This document shows, piece by piece, positions 1 through 10,461 of a DNA stretch of 64,000 bases. Numbering within the stretch: position 1 is the first letter of the stretch; every line of letters starts with the position of its first letter. The DNA lies in NCBI GenBank assembly GCA_949592205.1, contig CATIUR010000004.1, positions 66,437,837-66,501,836 on the forward strand, written 5' to 3'. A program made the position numbers and the translations under genes. Below the pieces are notes generated by a model that was not told the origin of the DNA, ran no database searches, and worked only from the letters and a program-made list of their open reading frames with translations. This DNA is from Helichrysum umbraculigerum (taxonomy: Eukaryota > Streptophyta > Magnoliopsida > Asterales > Asteraceae).

Positions 1-1469
1 CAATCGTACCCGGTTAGGTCGTTGGAAAACGATTATCAACACATAACTTGATTTAGTTATCGAAATCTTTTGGCCATATTGTCACGGGACAATAACATTG
101 AATACATTAGAACTAGTTAGTTCTACCTACACCGAACAACATTTATACTGTTACAAGTTTAGTTATTCTTTAAGAACTAAAACTGTCGACACACTCCATT
201 ATCACTAGAATGGGAACTGAACTTAAGTGAACATTTTCCCAAGACTCCGTTATATGTACTTGCTAGGCTTTAGGCTAGGAGTATACAATATTATTACAAG
301 TTAGTACAGACTTCTTATATCTATACGACTCAACTGGTGACGACTCTGGCTCAGGATGTAATCCAACCAGGGATGGTCCCCCGGCCCAGGATGTAATCCA
401 ACCGTGGGGGTGTCACCTGATGAATATCTACATACTATTATACGATCTACTTAGTCAGGCATGTCGACTACTGCTGGCTCTCAAACAACTTAGTCGGGCA
501 TGTCGTTGTACTGCCGGCTCAATCACAAATTGCTGCGAGCAATTCCAAAAACGATGCCGCGGTATTGCAGCGGGCACCAAACGATGCCACTGTAAAGTGG
601 GCACAAAACGAAACCACGGTATTGCAGTGGACGAAACTTCAATCAATGGATCAGCGAGTTATACTCGGGATTCACAATAAGTTAACGGATCGGTGGTGCT
701 GCCACGCGAGGCCGTTAGCTCAATTCATGTCCGGGTTAGCTTATGCTAATCGGGTAAACGGACACGCTAAACGTTCAAACATAGATCTGCGGATCTACAA
801 TCACTTGTTGCTGGATGCAACACCTCATATATTAAATCATAGTTCTGCGGGACTACAGTTACTTACTATCATATAACGTGGTCATACAGTTATTTGGTTA
901 CAACTTAGGCAGGTATTGCCTCCCATTATACACTTACTCATACCAGATAGGTATTCAGGCTAGGTATGCCTCAATTATTGTGTACTTAGGTACGGACTAC
1001 AATTGATTAGGTATTAGATACCTAAACTTTCGAATTACACATTGGTAATTACATCTACAAATTGCTACAAATCATAATCGTGGATTCTGAACAACTTCTC
1101 AAAACATACAAGATTTATACTTTATGTTTTCAACTAACAAACCTATGAACTCACCAGCTTTATAGCTGACCTGTTTTAGCATGTGTTCTCAGGTGCCCAG
1201 CAGGATTAGGATTACTACAAGATCTTACTAGTTCGAGTCGCATATTTTCAACAAATGGGACTACTCTGCATTTACTTTCATATTTTCCAATTATGTATTT
1301 GGAATTTGTTGTTAAACTTATAACGTTGTAAACATTTTTATCTACGAAATGTATAACCATTTTCAAACGTCTCATTTAGAGTCGTTCATTATGTATCTTA
1401 TGCTGTGATATTTGATTTAGTAACACCCGACCCGACAGCTTCCGCAAACCGAAATTTGAGGGTGTTACA
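1..1469 (+). mobile_element. 3' part of a Tekay-like Ty3/gypsy LTR, cut by window start
   Basis: The stretch ends in GGGTGTTACA, the same LTR terminus as the Tekay-like LTRs at 28679, 36095 and 55239. Its last 350 bp follow the same order of blocks: a 'ctcaccag' segment, a 'ttctcag|gt' acceptor-like site, an 'acgtctcatttaga' block, then 'taacaccc' and 'gcttccgcaaa'. Similarity is clear but low, so this is a distinct subfamily. It interrupts the Athila-type ORF that resumes at 1470 on the minus strand, so it inserted into that element. The other end and the target duplication lie off-window (candidate right copy CATGA, 1470-1474). Whether it is a solo LTR or the 3' LTR of a full element cannot be told. 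Confidence 0.8.
450..640. repeat. Short imperfect tandem repeats inside the LTR fragment
   Basis: Two units beginning CTTAGTC(A/G)GGCATGTCG at 450 and 489 are followed by three roughly 28-bp units beginning ACGATGCC/ACGAAACC at 551, 581 and 608, which share a 'cggtattgcag' core. They lie in the middle of the LTR. I see no coding potential that the other LTRs would support. Confidence 0.6.
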
Positions 1470-2232
1470 CATGACTCTTTTTCAAGAGTCGCATCCCTCT
1501 CAACAATCTGGTGATGAAAGCTCCCATAAAAACATGCTTCGTCAGGTCCAAGTTCTTATCTTTTGCCATCCTCTCAGCAATAATGCAAGCCACATTGATA
1601 TTCTGGCGGCTCATGATAGCATCAATAATATACAACTCATCCCCATTTATCGGCCCGGTCTCCTTCTTTCCCATAATAGATGTAACAATCAGCTTGTGTA
1701 GGAGACGTAACTGAGGTAGAATCAAAGCCGAGGACTTGGCACCACAAGTATAATGTGTGCCCGTCAGCTCACTCCAAATGACTCTATGGCTCCTCTCGGG
1801 ATGATGAGGAATCGTCTGATGACTATGTAAGAACCAATCTGAGCTAATCTGATCCGCTGAATACAATCCCAAGTGTCTAGCTAAGCTCGAAATAGAAACA
1901 TTATGGCTCTTCCCTCGGTATCTAAATGCTATCTTCTTTTCATCTTCAATCACTAACTCTGGGTTAAGCTCAAATGTCATCAGAAACTCAGTAACAACCT
2001 CGGGGTATATGGGCTCACGAATGCTAAAAGGCTGAATCCAAGAGTTGAACTTATGTCCCTGAACCTCGTATCCTATCAAATTCCTCAACCTGTCCTCAAT
2101 TCCAAGTTTCCCCATGTCTTCCCAAACTATGTACCGATTACTTCCAAATGCCCTTTTTAGCCATTTCCGAATCAAAGTCTTTTCTTGTGTAGTCTTGGCC
2201 AAATAAGCAAGAGTAGGTGGAATCGGGTCCAT
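1470..2232 (-). pseudogene. Athila-type second ORF, N-terminal part, truncated by LTR insertion
   Basis: The frame starts with ATG at 2232 (MDPIPPTLAYLAKTTQEK...) and runs 254 codons until the LTR of 1-1469 supplies a stop. The start is chosen because CAG immediately precedes the ATG and looks like an intron acceptor; the frame stays open upstream but only through intron-like sequence. The protein is basic and mostly helical-looking, with no retroviral enzyme motif. The blocks AFRYRGKSHNVSISSLARHLGLY and GPINGDELYIIDAIMSRQ (shown only as landmarks) resemble the ORF of Athila-type elements often labelled ATHILA ORF-1 or plant transposon protein; this is recognition by memory. Its C-terminal part is probably represented by the ORF tails at 17545-17912 and 39254-39621. 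Function is unknown. Confidence 0.7.
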
Positions 2233-3125
2233 CTGTTTAAGAAAAACAAGAAAACAAATCATATAACAATAATTGGACAATATAATATTTATTCCAAATT
2301 TTCAGAAAAAATTCAAAATGTAGGCTTTAGATTTTGTAATTATCCCATTATTATTATTTTTATGAACACCCTAAACCGCAATCATCAATCCGCAATTTAT
2401 CCAAATAAACAAAACCGCAACTTTCCTATTTTTCTAAGATTACTTAAAGATGAATATTTCTAAACATGCTAAGTAATCAAATAATCAAGCAAGCATCATG
2501 ATCATAAATCATATAATTACCTTACTTTGATTAAAATAAGCAAGCAAAGCGATTTTATTTACGACCCATCATTTTGGTCAAGCATAAGACTTTAATTAGA
2601 GGATAATTAATTTGAAATCTCACTAACTTTATTAATTAAAGTAGTGCTATTCCAAATATATTTAATTGCATTTTCATGAAGCAAATTACACAAAGTTTTA
2701 AATAAATACCATTTAAAAGATAATGATTTTAATTAAAGTAATAGTTTTTAAATAGTTTTGTATAAAAAGCCTTACTTTAATTCATAAACATGCAATTAAA
2801 TCAATCCTCTCAACTTTAACAATTACTTACTTATGTAAACTAATCATTTTAAGTGCAAATTAATCACTGAAAAGTCAATCATAAGCAAATAATCATTCAA
2901 GAAAGTCAAAATTGCTAAAACCCTAACAAAAAGTCAACTTTCAAAATCAAAACATCAAATCTAGCCATGGAAACCTCAAATTACTTCCGCAAACATGTTA
3001 ACAATCAAGAATATAGCATTTTGCAAGCAAAAAGCATGAAACTTGATGATCAAAATCCAAGATCTAAACATAAACCCTAACTTTATAAAAATATTCAAAA
3101 TGATGATTTTAGGTTAGAATCATAC
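2233..3125 (-). other. Predicted 5'-UTR intron of the Athila second ORF (893 bp)
   Basis: On the minus strand the donor is GAG|GTATGATT (GT at 3125-3124). The acceptor is TTTTTCTTAAACAG|ATGG (AG at 2234-2233), directly abutting the ORF start codon. The interval is very AT-rich with T-rich runs before the acceptor, as in dicot introns. The equivalent acceptor in the right-hand copy is mutated to CAT (25912-25914). The intron is inferred from sequence alone. Confidence 0.55.
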
Positions 3126-3560
3126 CTCAACCTTGATGTAAAGATGATCTAGATGCAAAAGAGATGAAGATATGGAAGATTTGAAGCTTGATTTGAAGAA
3201 AAATGATGGAAAAATGGAGAAATGGAGATGGTGATGGTGGGTGACGGTTTTGGAAGAAGAAGGAGGAAGAAGAAGTTGCTTTTTACTTTTTGTAAAAAGT
3301 GGTGGAAGCTTCCTTTTCTTTATGTATTTAAATTGCATTTTTAATATGCATTTTTAATTTAAATGCGAACGAAACGAAACGTATACTTGGGTTTTTAAAG
3401 TTTAAATATTTTTTTTATGAAAATCAACCAAAATACGCACGAAACTTTCGTATTTAAATTCGTATATTAAAAACGTAACATTAATTCGCGTGCGAAAACA
3501 TTTGCGTTTTTAAATACGTTTTATTAAATCTTTTTGTGTTCTTTAAAATTCAAAACCAGT
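3126..3560 (-). promoter_or_regulatory. Predicted internal promoter and leader exon of the second ORF
   Basis: Read on the minus strand, 3560-3360 is AT-rich with clustered CpG half-sites (ACGAAAC, TTCGTAT, AAAACGTA, GCGTGCGAA). A weak TATA-like AATACATAAAG follows near 3318-3330. Then comes a CT-rich 5'-UTR-like exon with CTTCTTCTTCCTCC and ACCACCATCACCA runs that ends at the donor at 3126. The layout is that of a plant gene promoter plus untranslated exon, not of an LTR. The copy at 24600-25023 has the same layout. Confidence 0.4.
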
Positions 3561-4018
3561 CCAAATAAAATTTTTCAAAATTTAAATAAAAACTTTGTCA
3601 AATTTCTGAAACGTTTGGACTGTTTGCGAAAATTCGTTTAAAAACTTACGCGTTTAAACTTTAAAGAACGTTTTTCTTTGTTTTTATAAAAGTAAATTAA
3701 AAGAAAATCTAATTAAAATTATTTTTGTCCTAATTAACAAAATATTCAAACCTTATTTACATTAGACCATCACCATTTATCTGTCAGTGCTTGTGACGGC
3801 ACTTTCAGATAATCATGGAACATGCTAGAAAGTGTGGCGAAGAACGAACGTACCTTGAAGTGCTTTAATGATACTATGAATTAGGTCAGCGGGATTTATA
3901 TAATAACGCTCAAATTCTCGTAAGAATTCTTTTCTTCTTGACCTAATGCTAGTAACGCATTAATGAATTGGTTAAATGCTCGTCTTACCTTCCTCGGATT
4001 CGAAATACCATCCCTGAA
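3561..4018 (-). other. Athila internal non-coding interval
   Basis: AT-rich sequence between the gag-like stop and the internal promoter. Its start (minus strand, below 4018) continues the gag-like reading frame homologous to 24136-24372, after the premature stop. I see no further ORF. Confidence 0.6.
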
Positions 4019-5146
4019 TCATGTGTCTATAAAACATAGATCAAAGAGCAATTCTCCGATGACATGCTGAAATTCCTTTTCTTCTTCTGAATCAGGGTTT
4101 CCAGTAGTAGAGTGAACTACTCGGGAAATTTCTCTGATGTAAATCCTTTGTTGATCAGTAAAAGGGAATTTAGATGTTAGTAACAACTGAGTAAGCTTAA
4201 CATGGATTTCTTTTCTCTTTTGGAAGAAAGCAAAATCCATGGCTTCCTCAGTAGAATCAGGAAAAATTGATCTCAGTTCATTAATCAGATAAGTTGCAGG
4301 ATCAACAAAGAATAGTTTAACGCATGGAATCAAAGTATAAGTGATAGGGGCTCTTTCAATCCAAAATTCGAGCTCGTCAATCAGGGCAGCAACATACCGA
4401 TTAATCTTAATCTGTGAAACAGATGGATACTCGGTGCTAGCTATTAGATTTATTAGTAGGTCTAACTCTGATTTTAGTGATAACTCATCTTTTTGATCGT
4501 AATTAGCACGTAGACATGTTATTATCCTATCGATCACTACAAAGGTCTTCCTCTGCTCAGTTGAAAAAGGGAAATCGGATATCTTAAGGTTCCTAAGAAA
4601 ATCAGCAAAGATATCTATTATCCTACTGGGCTTGTGAAAGTTTCCTAAGTGGTGTTTATTACTTGATTCTGATGGGTTTTTACTTGATTCAGTGTTGGGT
4701 AAGGTTGGTGTTTCTAGTTCAGGATCCTCCGGACACTGGAGACGCTCATCCACTTCTATACTTTGGAAAAGAGTAGTGGGGTAGGCTCGCAATATATCTG
4801 GAAGATCATACCTGAAGTATTCATCTAAGCAATGAAGTCGCTCATTTAAATCCATCCAAGGCATTGGTGGATAGAAGAAAACTTCAATACCGAAAGGAAC
4901 ATCTTCTGGTAGGGTGGCAGGTCTAAGGTAATGTGGGTATCTAGATAAGATTGATAAAATCTCAGGGTCAAGTGTGGGTTGACCACTTAATTCAACAGTG
5001 ACAGAAGGTGGAATCTTCTGCTGAGATATATCAAAACCTAGGTCTAAGGATGAATATTCGTCAATCTCAACTTCCTGGTTAACACAGACCTCTTTGTGGG
5101 AAGACACAAAGAATTCCGCATCGTCCATGATCGTTATCTCATCCAA
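4019..5146 (-). pseudogene. First (gag-position) ORF of Athila-type element A', truncated
   Basis: 375 codons from ATG at 5146, about 220 bp after the PBS, the position of gag in LTR elements. The protein is acidic at the N terminus (MDEITIMDDAE) and then helix-rich. It contains no zinc knuckle and no protease motif, so gag identity rests on position only; I do not recognise the family. It is nearly identical to the 453-aa ORF at 23011-24372 but ends early. Where the right copy reads ...FIDTGFRDG, this copy has a TGA replacing the glycine codon after FIDT, with a second change next to it. The homologous remainder continues in frame to the left, so a single nonsense codon inactivates the C-terminal 78 residues. 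Confidence 0.7.
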
Positions 5147-5341
5147 GGGAGAAATAAGATTGGAAGGAGAATTAGGGTTTTCTAGGGTTTTCTAATTTTT
5201 TTTTTTTTTTTGTATTTTCTAAATAACTAAATTAACTACTACTAAAGCAAATAACTTCCTAAAGTGATGAAAATCTTAAGGAAGGGTCTCCTAAAAGTCA
5301 ACTATCTACGATAATCTTAAAGTTCACTACGCTCAACCGAT
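5147..5341 (-). other. Athila leader between PBS and first ORF
   Basis: Untranslated leader of A' with a run of T (A on the sense strand) at 5198-5212. The corresponding leader at 22829-23010 has a shorter A run. No other signal is seen. Confidence 0.6.
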
Positions 5342-5358
5342 CCCCGGCAGCGGCGCCA
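5342..5358 (-). other. Primer-binding site, Athila/Tat type
   Basis: The reverse complement reads TGGCGCCGCTGCCGGGG. It is separated from the LTR terminus (ACA at 5367-5365) by a few bases. This motif is the standard PBS of the Athila/Tat group of Ty3/gypsy elements. Confidence 0.9.
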
Positions 5359-6212
5359 AAAACCTGTTGCGCCGTCAGAGTGCTGACTCTGCCGCGGTCG
5401 TTTTCCAAGGGGGTGGCACGGTGGTCCTGCAGGCAATGACGCAACAACGTGTAAACGTATTAGGTTTTAAATTTATATGATTTGGGGCTCAAACTATAAG
5501 TACTACCTACTTTTGGGGAGTAAGCAGTAAGTATAACTCGAGTGTCGTTCTTAAAATCGGAGCGAATGGAACCAAAAGGGACTTACCGTAAATGAGCTTT
5601 CTGATAGGATGAGTTTATTAAAGTAGGTAGGTTTTGGTTGGTTATCTAAGCTAATACTAAATAAGACAAGTAAATTAAATAGAGAGTAGGCAACAGGTAG
5701 AGCGTGATTGCTGAAACTTCGATAATTAGGGTTTCTGGATAATATTCATTAGACAGATGATTGGAGACTACCTTGGGCAAATCATCAGACGGACAGTCGG
5801 TGTAAACACTAGGACCATACGTTTTAGTCTAAAAGCCTAAAAGCATATGTCACTGAATCCTAGGTTATCCTGATGCTGATCAGAAACAGGTTGTTCAAAC
5901 CCCCCTCACTTGCCTTGTAAGACTAAGCGACCTCTACGGATGATATATCCTGGGTGTAGGCATAAGGTAACAAACTGCAATTTTCTATCTGACCTTTCTT
6001 AACACCTAAATCTATCTGAGTTTATCTAGGTATGTACTAATTGTATGCTATGTATGTTGAGCTGTCGGTTATGTTGAGTTAAGCGGTTTAAGCATCTTGT
6101 ATTACAGCCGAATACTTGCTTTCTTTTCAGAACTCATTTCTTACTGGTTTAAGCATAATTAACTCCATCATGAATTAGACCCTCCTTTGCTATCAGGCGT
6201 TCATCCCTAGGA

Positions 6213-6480
6213 ATACTCACGGTGTACAGTGCAATTGGCATATCCACAGTGTTCCAGACTCAAGGTATACTCACGGTGTACAGTGCATTTGGCATATCCA
6301 CAGTGTTCCAGACTCAAGGCATACTAACGGTGTACTGTACGTTAAAGTAGTTCCACAGCTGTATGTTAACCTTGGTGTACTAACGGTGTACGGTGCAGCG
6401 AGCATTTCCACAGCTGTATTTTAACCTTGGTGTACTAACGGTGTATGGTGCAGCGAGCATTTCCATAGCTTTATTATTCC
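6213..6480 (-). repeat. Minisatellite in the Athila LTR, about five units of 54-66 bp
   Basis: Units contain ACGGTGTAC(A/G)GTGC and either 'tccacagtgttccag' or 'tccacagctgta', so two unit types alternate in blocks. The same array is at 21697-21956 and 43405-43664. Confidence 0.8.
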
Positions 6481-7355
6481 TAGACCCATATTCTAAAAGG
6501 GTGACTTCTAGGTATTCCACGATGAAATAAACCTACGGCAGTTCCTTAGCTTCCACGTATTTGTACTCCACACGAGGTGTTTCCAACGCTATACGAAGTA
6601 CTGTGCCGTTTTACGGAATGTTCATAGCTTCATACTGTAATATGAGATAACTATATCTATGTAGTATTAGGGTTGATTAGATCTTATCCTAAGGCAATAG
6701 TCACGTGAAAGACTGGAAAGGGTGGACACTGAATTAAGTCTATATTCATGTAAAACTCAACCAGATACACAGCAAAACAATTACCAATCATAATACTGGC
6801 AACATTATTCCATAACGGATTGTGCCCACGACTTTCATAGCTTCCACGTTCCGTACTACACACATTCGTGATGATTCCGGCGCTATACAAATGAAAGCCG
6901 TATAACGTTACTTCCGTTATTTCATAATGTTTATCCCACTGAATTAAATATCATCCATAATCCTAATATCTACATTTCAACAATCACAGTATTAAACTAC
7001 GTAAATAGCATGGCAATATTCGCAACACAAACAAAGATATCATGCAAACAAAACATAATAACCATAAGTAAAGGAAAAAGTAATAACCAGTATTTAAGCA
7101 GCGTAACACTGAGTAATACAAGCTAGAATCTTGAAAACTTCAATACAATAAAATTCCCAAGCTACAGCTATTTTCCCCACTCGAACCGTGCCTACATCTC
7201 TCTAGTTCTCTAGAGAGAGAAACTAGAGAGAGAAGCTAACCTAATCTAATTCTCCTCTAACTCCTAAGAGTAGTGCTAGAGAGAGAATGTGTGTGAGAGA
7301 GAAAGTGAGAGAATTCTATGAAGAATGGTGTGTGAAATGACGTGAATGAGGTCTC

Positions 7356-7363
7356 TATTTATA
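7356..7363 (-). promoter_or_regulatory. TATA box of the A' LTR
   Basis: The minus strand reads TATAAATA in the context GCCTATAAATAGAGACC. It is followed downstream by a CT-rich stretch and the (CT/GA)n region near 7200-7320, as expected for a plant LTR transcription start. Confidence 0.75.
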
Positions 7364-7428
7364 GGCAAGCCTTGGATCCAAGAGTACAAGTCCACAAGCA
7401 CACGTACAAGCAAACGAAGCAAGAAGGA

Positions 7429-7552
7429 GGCCATGTGAGACCAAACCAGGCCGAGTACGGCCCTATACAGGCCGTGTACGGCTCTGTACAGGCCATGTAC
7501 AGCCCTGTATAGGCCATGTACGGCCCTGGGGTGGCCGTGTGCTAGGCCGTGT
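7429..7552 (-). repeat. Palindromic GGCCGTGTACGG array upstream of the TATA box
   Basis: About eight half-sites of GGCC(G/A)TGTACGG and CGGCCC/GGGCCG in both orientations (for example GGCCGTGTACGG, GGCCATGTACGG, GGCCGTGTG). They start about 66 bp upstream of the TATA box. The array matches the one at 20632-20756 more closely than the one at 42341-42464. Confidence 0.8.
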
Positions 7553-8055
7553 GATTTTTCTGACTTTTCTCGCAACTTCGGAAGGCCGTATCTTCTTCGT
7601 TTCGCATCCGTCTGACTTAATTCTTTCGCCTACAGCTTCGTAATTCTGTTACGCTTCTAATGATGCCAATTTGGTAGAAATTGGATGTGTGGGGCCCGGG
7701 CGTGTTCAAAATACGTTTTGTAGCTTTCGGCTGCGCTGTAACTTGCATAACTTTTTCGTCCTTGATCCGTTCTGAGCAATCCTTATATCCACGTTCTCGT
7801 AATCCTCATAGCTACAAAATAAGACTATTATGAGGCTCTGGTATGAAGTTTACAGTAGATTTAGGGTTAGGCTCAGAATAGTGCCTATTTAGGTCAGTTT
7901 TCTGCCCTTTTTGCTTGATTTTCAAAAGACCGACAAGTTTATACCTTTCTAACAAAAGTTAATGAATAATGATGATTTTAAGATGTATTTGTCAGAAAAG
8001 AGCTAAATATGGGACAATTAATGCATGTAAAAACGTGACTTTTTGCGATACATCA

Positions 8056-10461
8056 CCCGTCAAATTAGGACTTGTAATTAGTACCTAATCAACTGTAAAT
8101 ACATGTAATTAATTCTATGTTCGGCTAATTAATGTATCGGAATATATATTGTTGAATATATATACAATTATGTGATTTGATTAAATCGTACGCATCTCAA
8201 ATCGAATGTAATTCGGTTCAATAAATATGGACGTTGGTGAACAATTTTATTAAGTAATTTAACATTATTTATTAATACTATCGTGTTTAAAATATTATTT
8301 TGATAATATTTCATATTCATTTCGTATCGTACAATTAACAATTTCGCGAATAAGAATATTAAACGCTCAAACAATCCAGAATAAAGATAAGTTATATTTT
8401 ATAACTCAAATATAAAGTACTTAATGAAATACTTCAACCAAGATAACGAGTAATTTTTCGTATTTTAAAATGTATATTTAAACGCGTATTAAATTAATTA
8501 AATGTTTAAACGATCGGGAAAACGAACACCGCACGGAGCACAAAAACGGGAACTGAAAAGTGGAGGCTTTCATCAAAACCTCCACCTTCCTCTTTCCTTC
8601 CTCATTTCACCAAACTCTTTCTCTCTCTTCTCATTCTCTTCCTCTCTTTCTTTCAAAAAAATCACCACCACCACCATCCATTAAATCATCAAAATAACAC
8701 CACCAAACGCACTCGGATCGTCTCACCCCTTTGAAGAAAAACGACCACGACATCACGATCTACAATCCTATCTTTTTGGATTTCTCCGGCGTTAAGTTTG
8801 TAAGTTTCCGACAAATCTCGAAACACTCTGATTTTCATTGTTTTCGACTTATTGTTTCTATAAGTTTAAAATGTCCAAATATGGGTTGGGTAAAAGATTT
8901 GGACCTAACGCTGGCCGGAAAACTCATTTTCGGCTCAAACTCTGGCGAACAGTCGTAAGTGTCACTAGTGTGCCAAAAACAGTGCTAGCGACACTAGCAA
9001 AGTGTCGCTAAGCCAAGTGTCGCCCCTATAGCGACACTACTTCAGTGTCGCTAAATTACTTAATCAGATTTATATTAGCGACACTACCTTAGTGACGCCA
9101 AAATTGAGAAGTGTCGCCTATAGCGACACTAATCTAGTGTCGCCAATCAATTGAAAATCAGGAATCTAGCGACACTCACCTAGTGTCGCCTAACTAGTGC
9201 CGCCTATAGCGACACTCATCTAGTGACGCCTAACTAGTGTCGCCTATAGCGACACTAGCCCAGTGTCGCCAAAAACAGAAAGTTGACAAACTATTTTTAT
9301 ACTAAGTGTCGAACTTGTACAACCTCAAACACCTATACGATACGAACTTTAAAACACTTTGGGATACACTTTTAAGTATAACACCTCAAAAACATAATGA
9401 TAATGTTGAGATTATTATTACAAACAATCACCAACGGGCCGTACACGTTTTCAAAACTCAAATCAATCAACCAAATCGTAGTAATTTGAACAAGTTAATC
9501 AACCAAATCGTAGTCATTTGGACATTCTAGTTGAACGAACAACTACAAAGGTAGTCTTTGTAACTACCTACTCCTATTAATAACCATCGCGTGTCGTGGA
9601 CACCCTCCGGTTACAAGTCTTTGGACAACCATACTCGGCAAATCAAATCAAGTTGATTAAGTTAAACACTTCAAGACTCAGGTGAGTCTCATGGCCCCTA
9701 TTTTACTATTTTACTCAGGGGTGTGATATCAATGCTCATTTTATTTACAATTGAACGCAAGTACAAATCAAAATCAAATACTGCATGAGTTGTTTTCACT
9801 AATCAATTTAAAGTCCTACACAACATAGTTTGGTAATACGTAGTAGTGTGAATGTTAGTGTATGGTACCATATAGGATTGACAATCCTCGTCCGGGTTAG
9901 CAAGCACTAACTGGTCAAACGGACGCATTAGCATTTGTGTAGACGAGTGTCGATTAGGCACTCGTAGGAGCCACCTCGATCGGAATTCCTTCATTGGACC
10001 CGACCCCCAAGTTAAGCTCAGACTATGTGCTCATGACTGTATAGTTACTTTTATTTTGCTTTATTGCAACTTAAATTCAATTAAACCTTGCGGTTCATTC
10101 AATATGTTTTGACATACAAACCTGTGAGCTCACCAGCGTTTCGCTGACCCATTTTAGCTTGTATCATAGGTACTCAGCAGTAGTTTGGACTGCCCAACGG
10201 GATACTTAGCTCGAGTCAGCATGCAAACCATCAGAGATTTAGCTGCATTATTATATTTTGTATAAATTAATTATGTATTTAAATCTCTCAATTTCAAACC
10301 GAGCTAATGTACTTAATATTTTGATGTAAACATTTGTTTAATCAATACATGTTTAAAACGACGCATGTAGTCGTCGTTCATTATATCTTTGTGCTGTGAT
10401 TACCGTATTTGTCGCGCCCCGACCCGATTCGCTTCCGCAACCCGAATTTGGGGGTGCGACA
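8056..10461 (+). mobile_element. Tekay-like LTR T', lacking only its first few bases
   Basis: It begins CCCGTCAAATTAGGACTTG, equivalent to base 10 or so of the Tekay LTRs (TGTAACAACCGCCAAATTAG). It ends TTGGGGGTGCGACA at 10461. By analogy with its own 3' end the lost start should be TGTCGCA. Body features match T1 and T3: a CT-rich leader-like stretch at 8580-8660, GTAAGT at 8800, a CpG palindrome array, AGGTGAGT at 9680, and an 'acgtctcattt'-like end block. It sits in copia D, and A' inserted at its left edge. No internal region follows, so it is a solo LTR or the end of an element whose rest is off-window. Confidence 0.8.
8956..9275. repeat. GTGTCGC / GCGACAC palindrome array in T'
   Basis: About 25 copies of AGTGTCGC and its inverse GCGACACT in 320 bp, often paired as AGTGTCGCCTATAGCGACAC, with minor variants (GTGACGC, GTGCCGC). 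Spacing is irregular at 4-25 bp. The heptamer is the same as in the unrelated copia D. Confidence 0.9.

Larger units (their letters stand above)
1470..8055 (-). mobile_element. Athila-type LTR element A' (5' portion, minus strand)
   Basis: Read on the minus strand this is LTR (8055-5365), primer-binding site, gag-like ORF (5146-4019), a long non-coding interval with a spliced-leader-like structure, and an Athila-type second ORF (2232-1470), which is cut by a Tekay-like LTR. The PBS (TGGCGCCGCTGCCGGGGA) is the Athila/Tat type. No protease, reverse transcriptase, RNase H or integrase motif is visible, so it looks non-autonomous, although the missing 3' half could hold more. It inserted into the T' LTR within a few bases of that LTR's start. 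It is the inverted counterpart of 20130-26153. Confidence 0.85.
5365..8055 (-). repeat. LTR of Athila-type element A' (2691 bp)
   Basis: On the minus strand it begins TGATGTATCGCAAAAAGTCA at 8055 and ends GACGGCGCAACA at 5365. It is near-identical over its length to the LTRs at 20130-22804 and 41838-44513. It contains, in transcription order, a palindromic CGGCC array, a TATA box, a CT-rich initiator region, and a roughly 62-bp tandem repeat in the R/U5 part. Its start abuts the T' LTR at 8056. Confidence 0.9.

Noticed and set aside
7276..7575. 99-aa ORF with repeats of RAVHGLY over the Athila array (also at 20610-20909)
   Set aside because: The peptide repeat simply translates the DNA palindrome array; it differs in the other array version and spans the promoter.
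8956..9275. CRISPR-like array of short repeats
   Set aside because: Half-sites occur in both orientations with irregular short spacers, there are no cas genes, and the context is a plant LTR.
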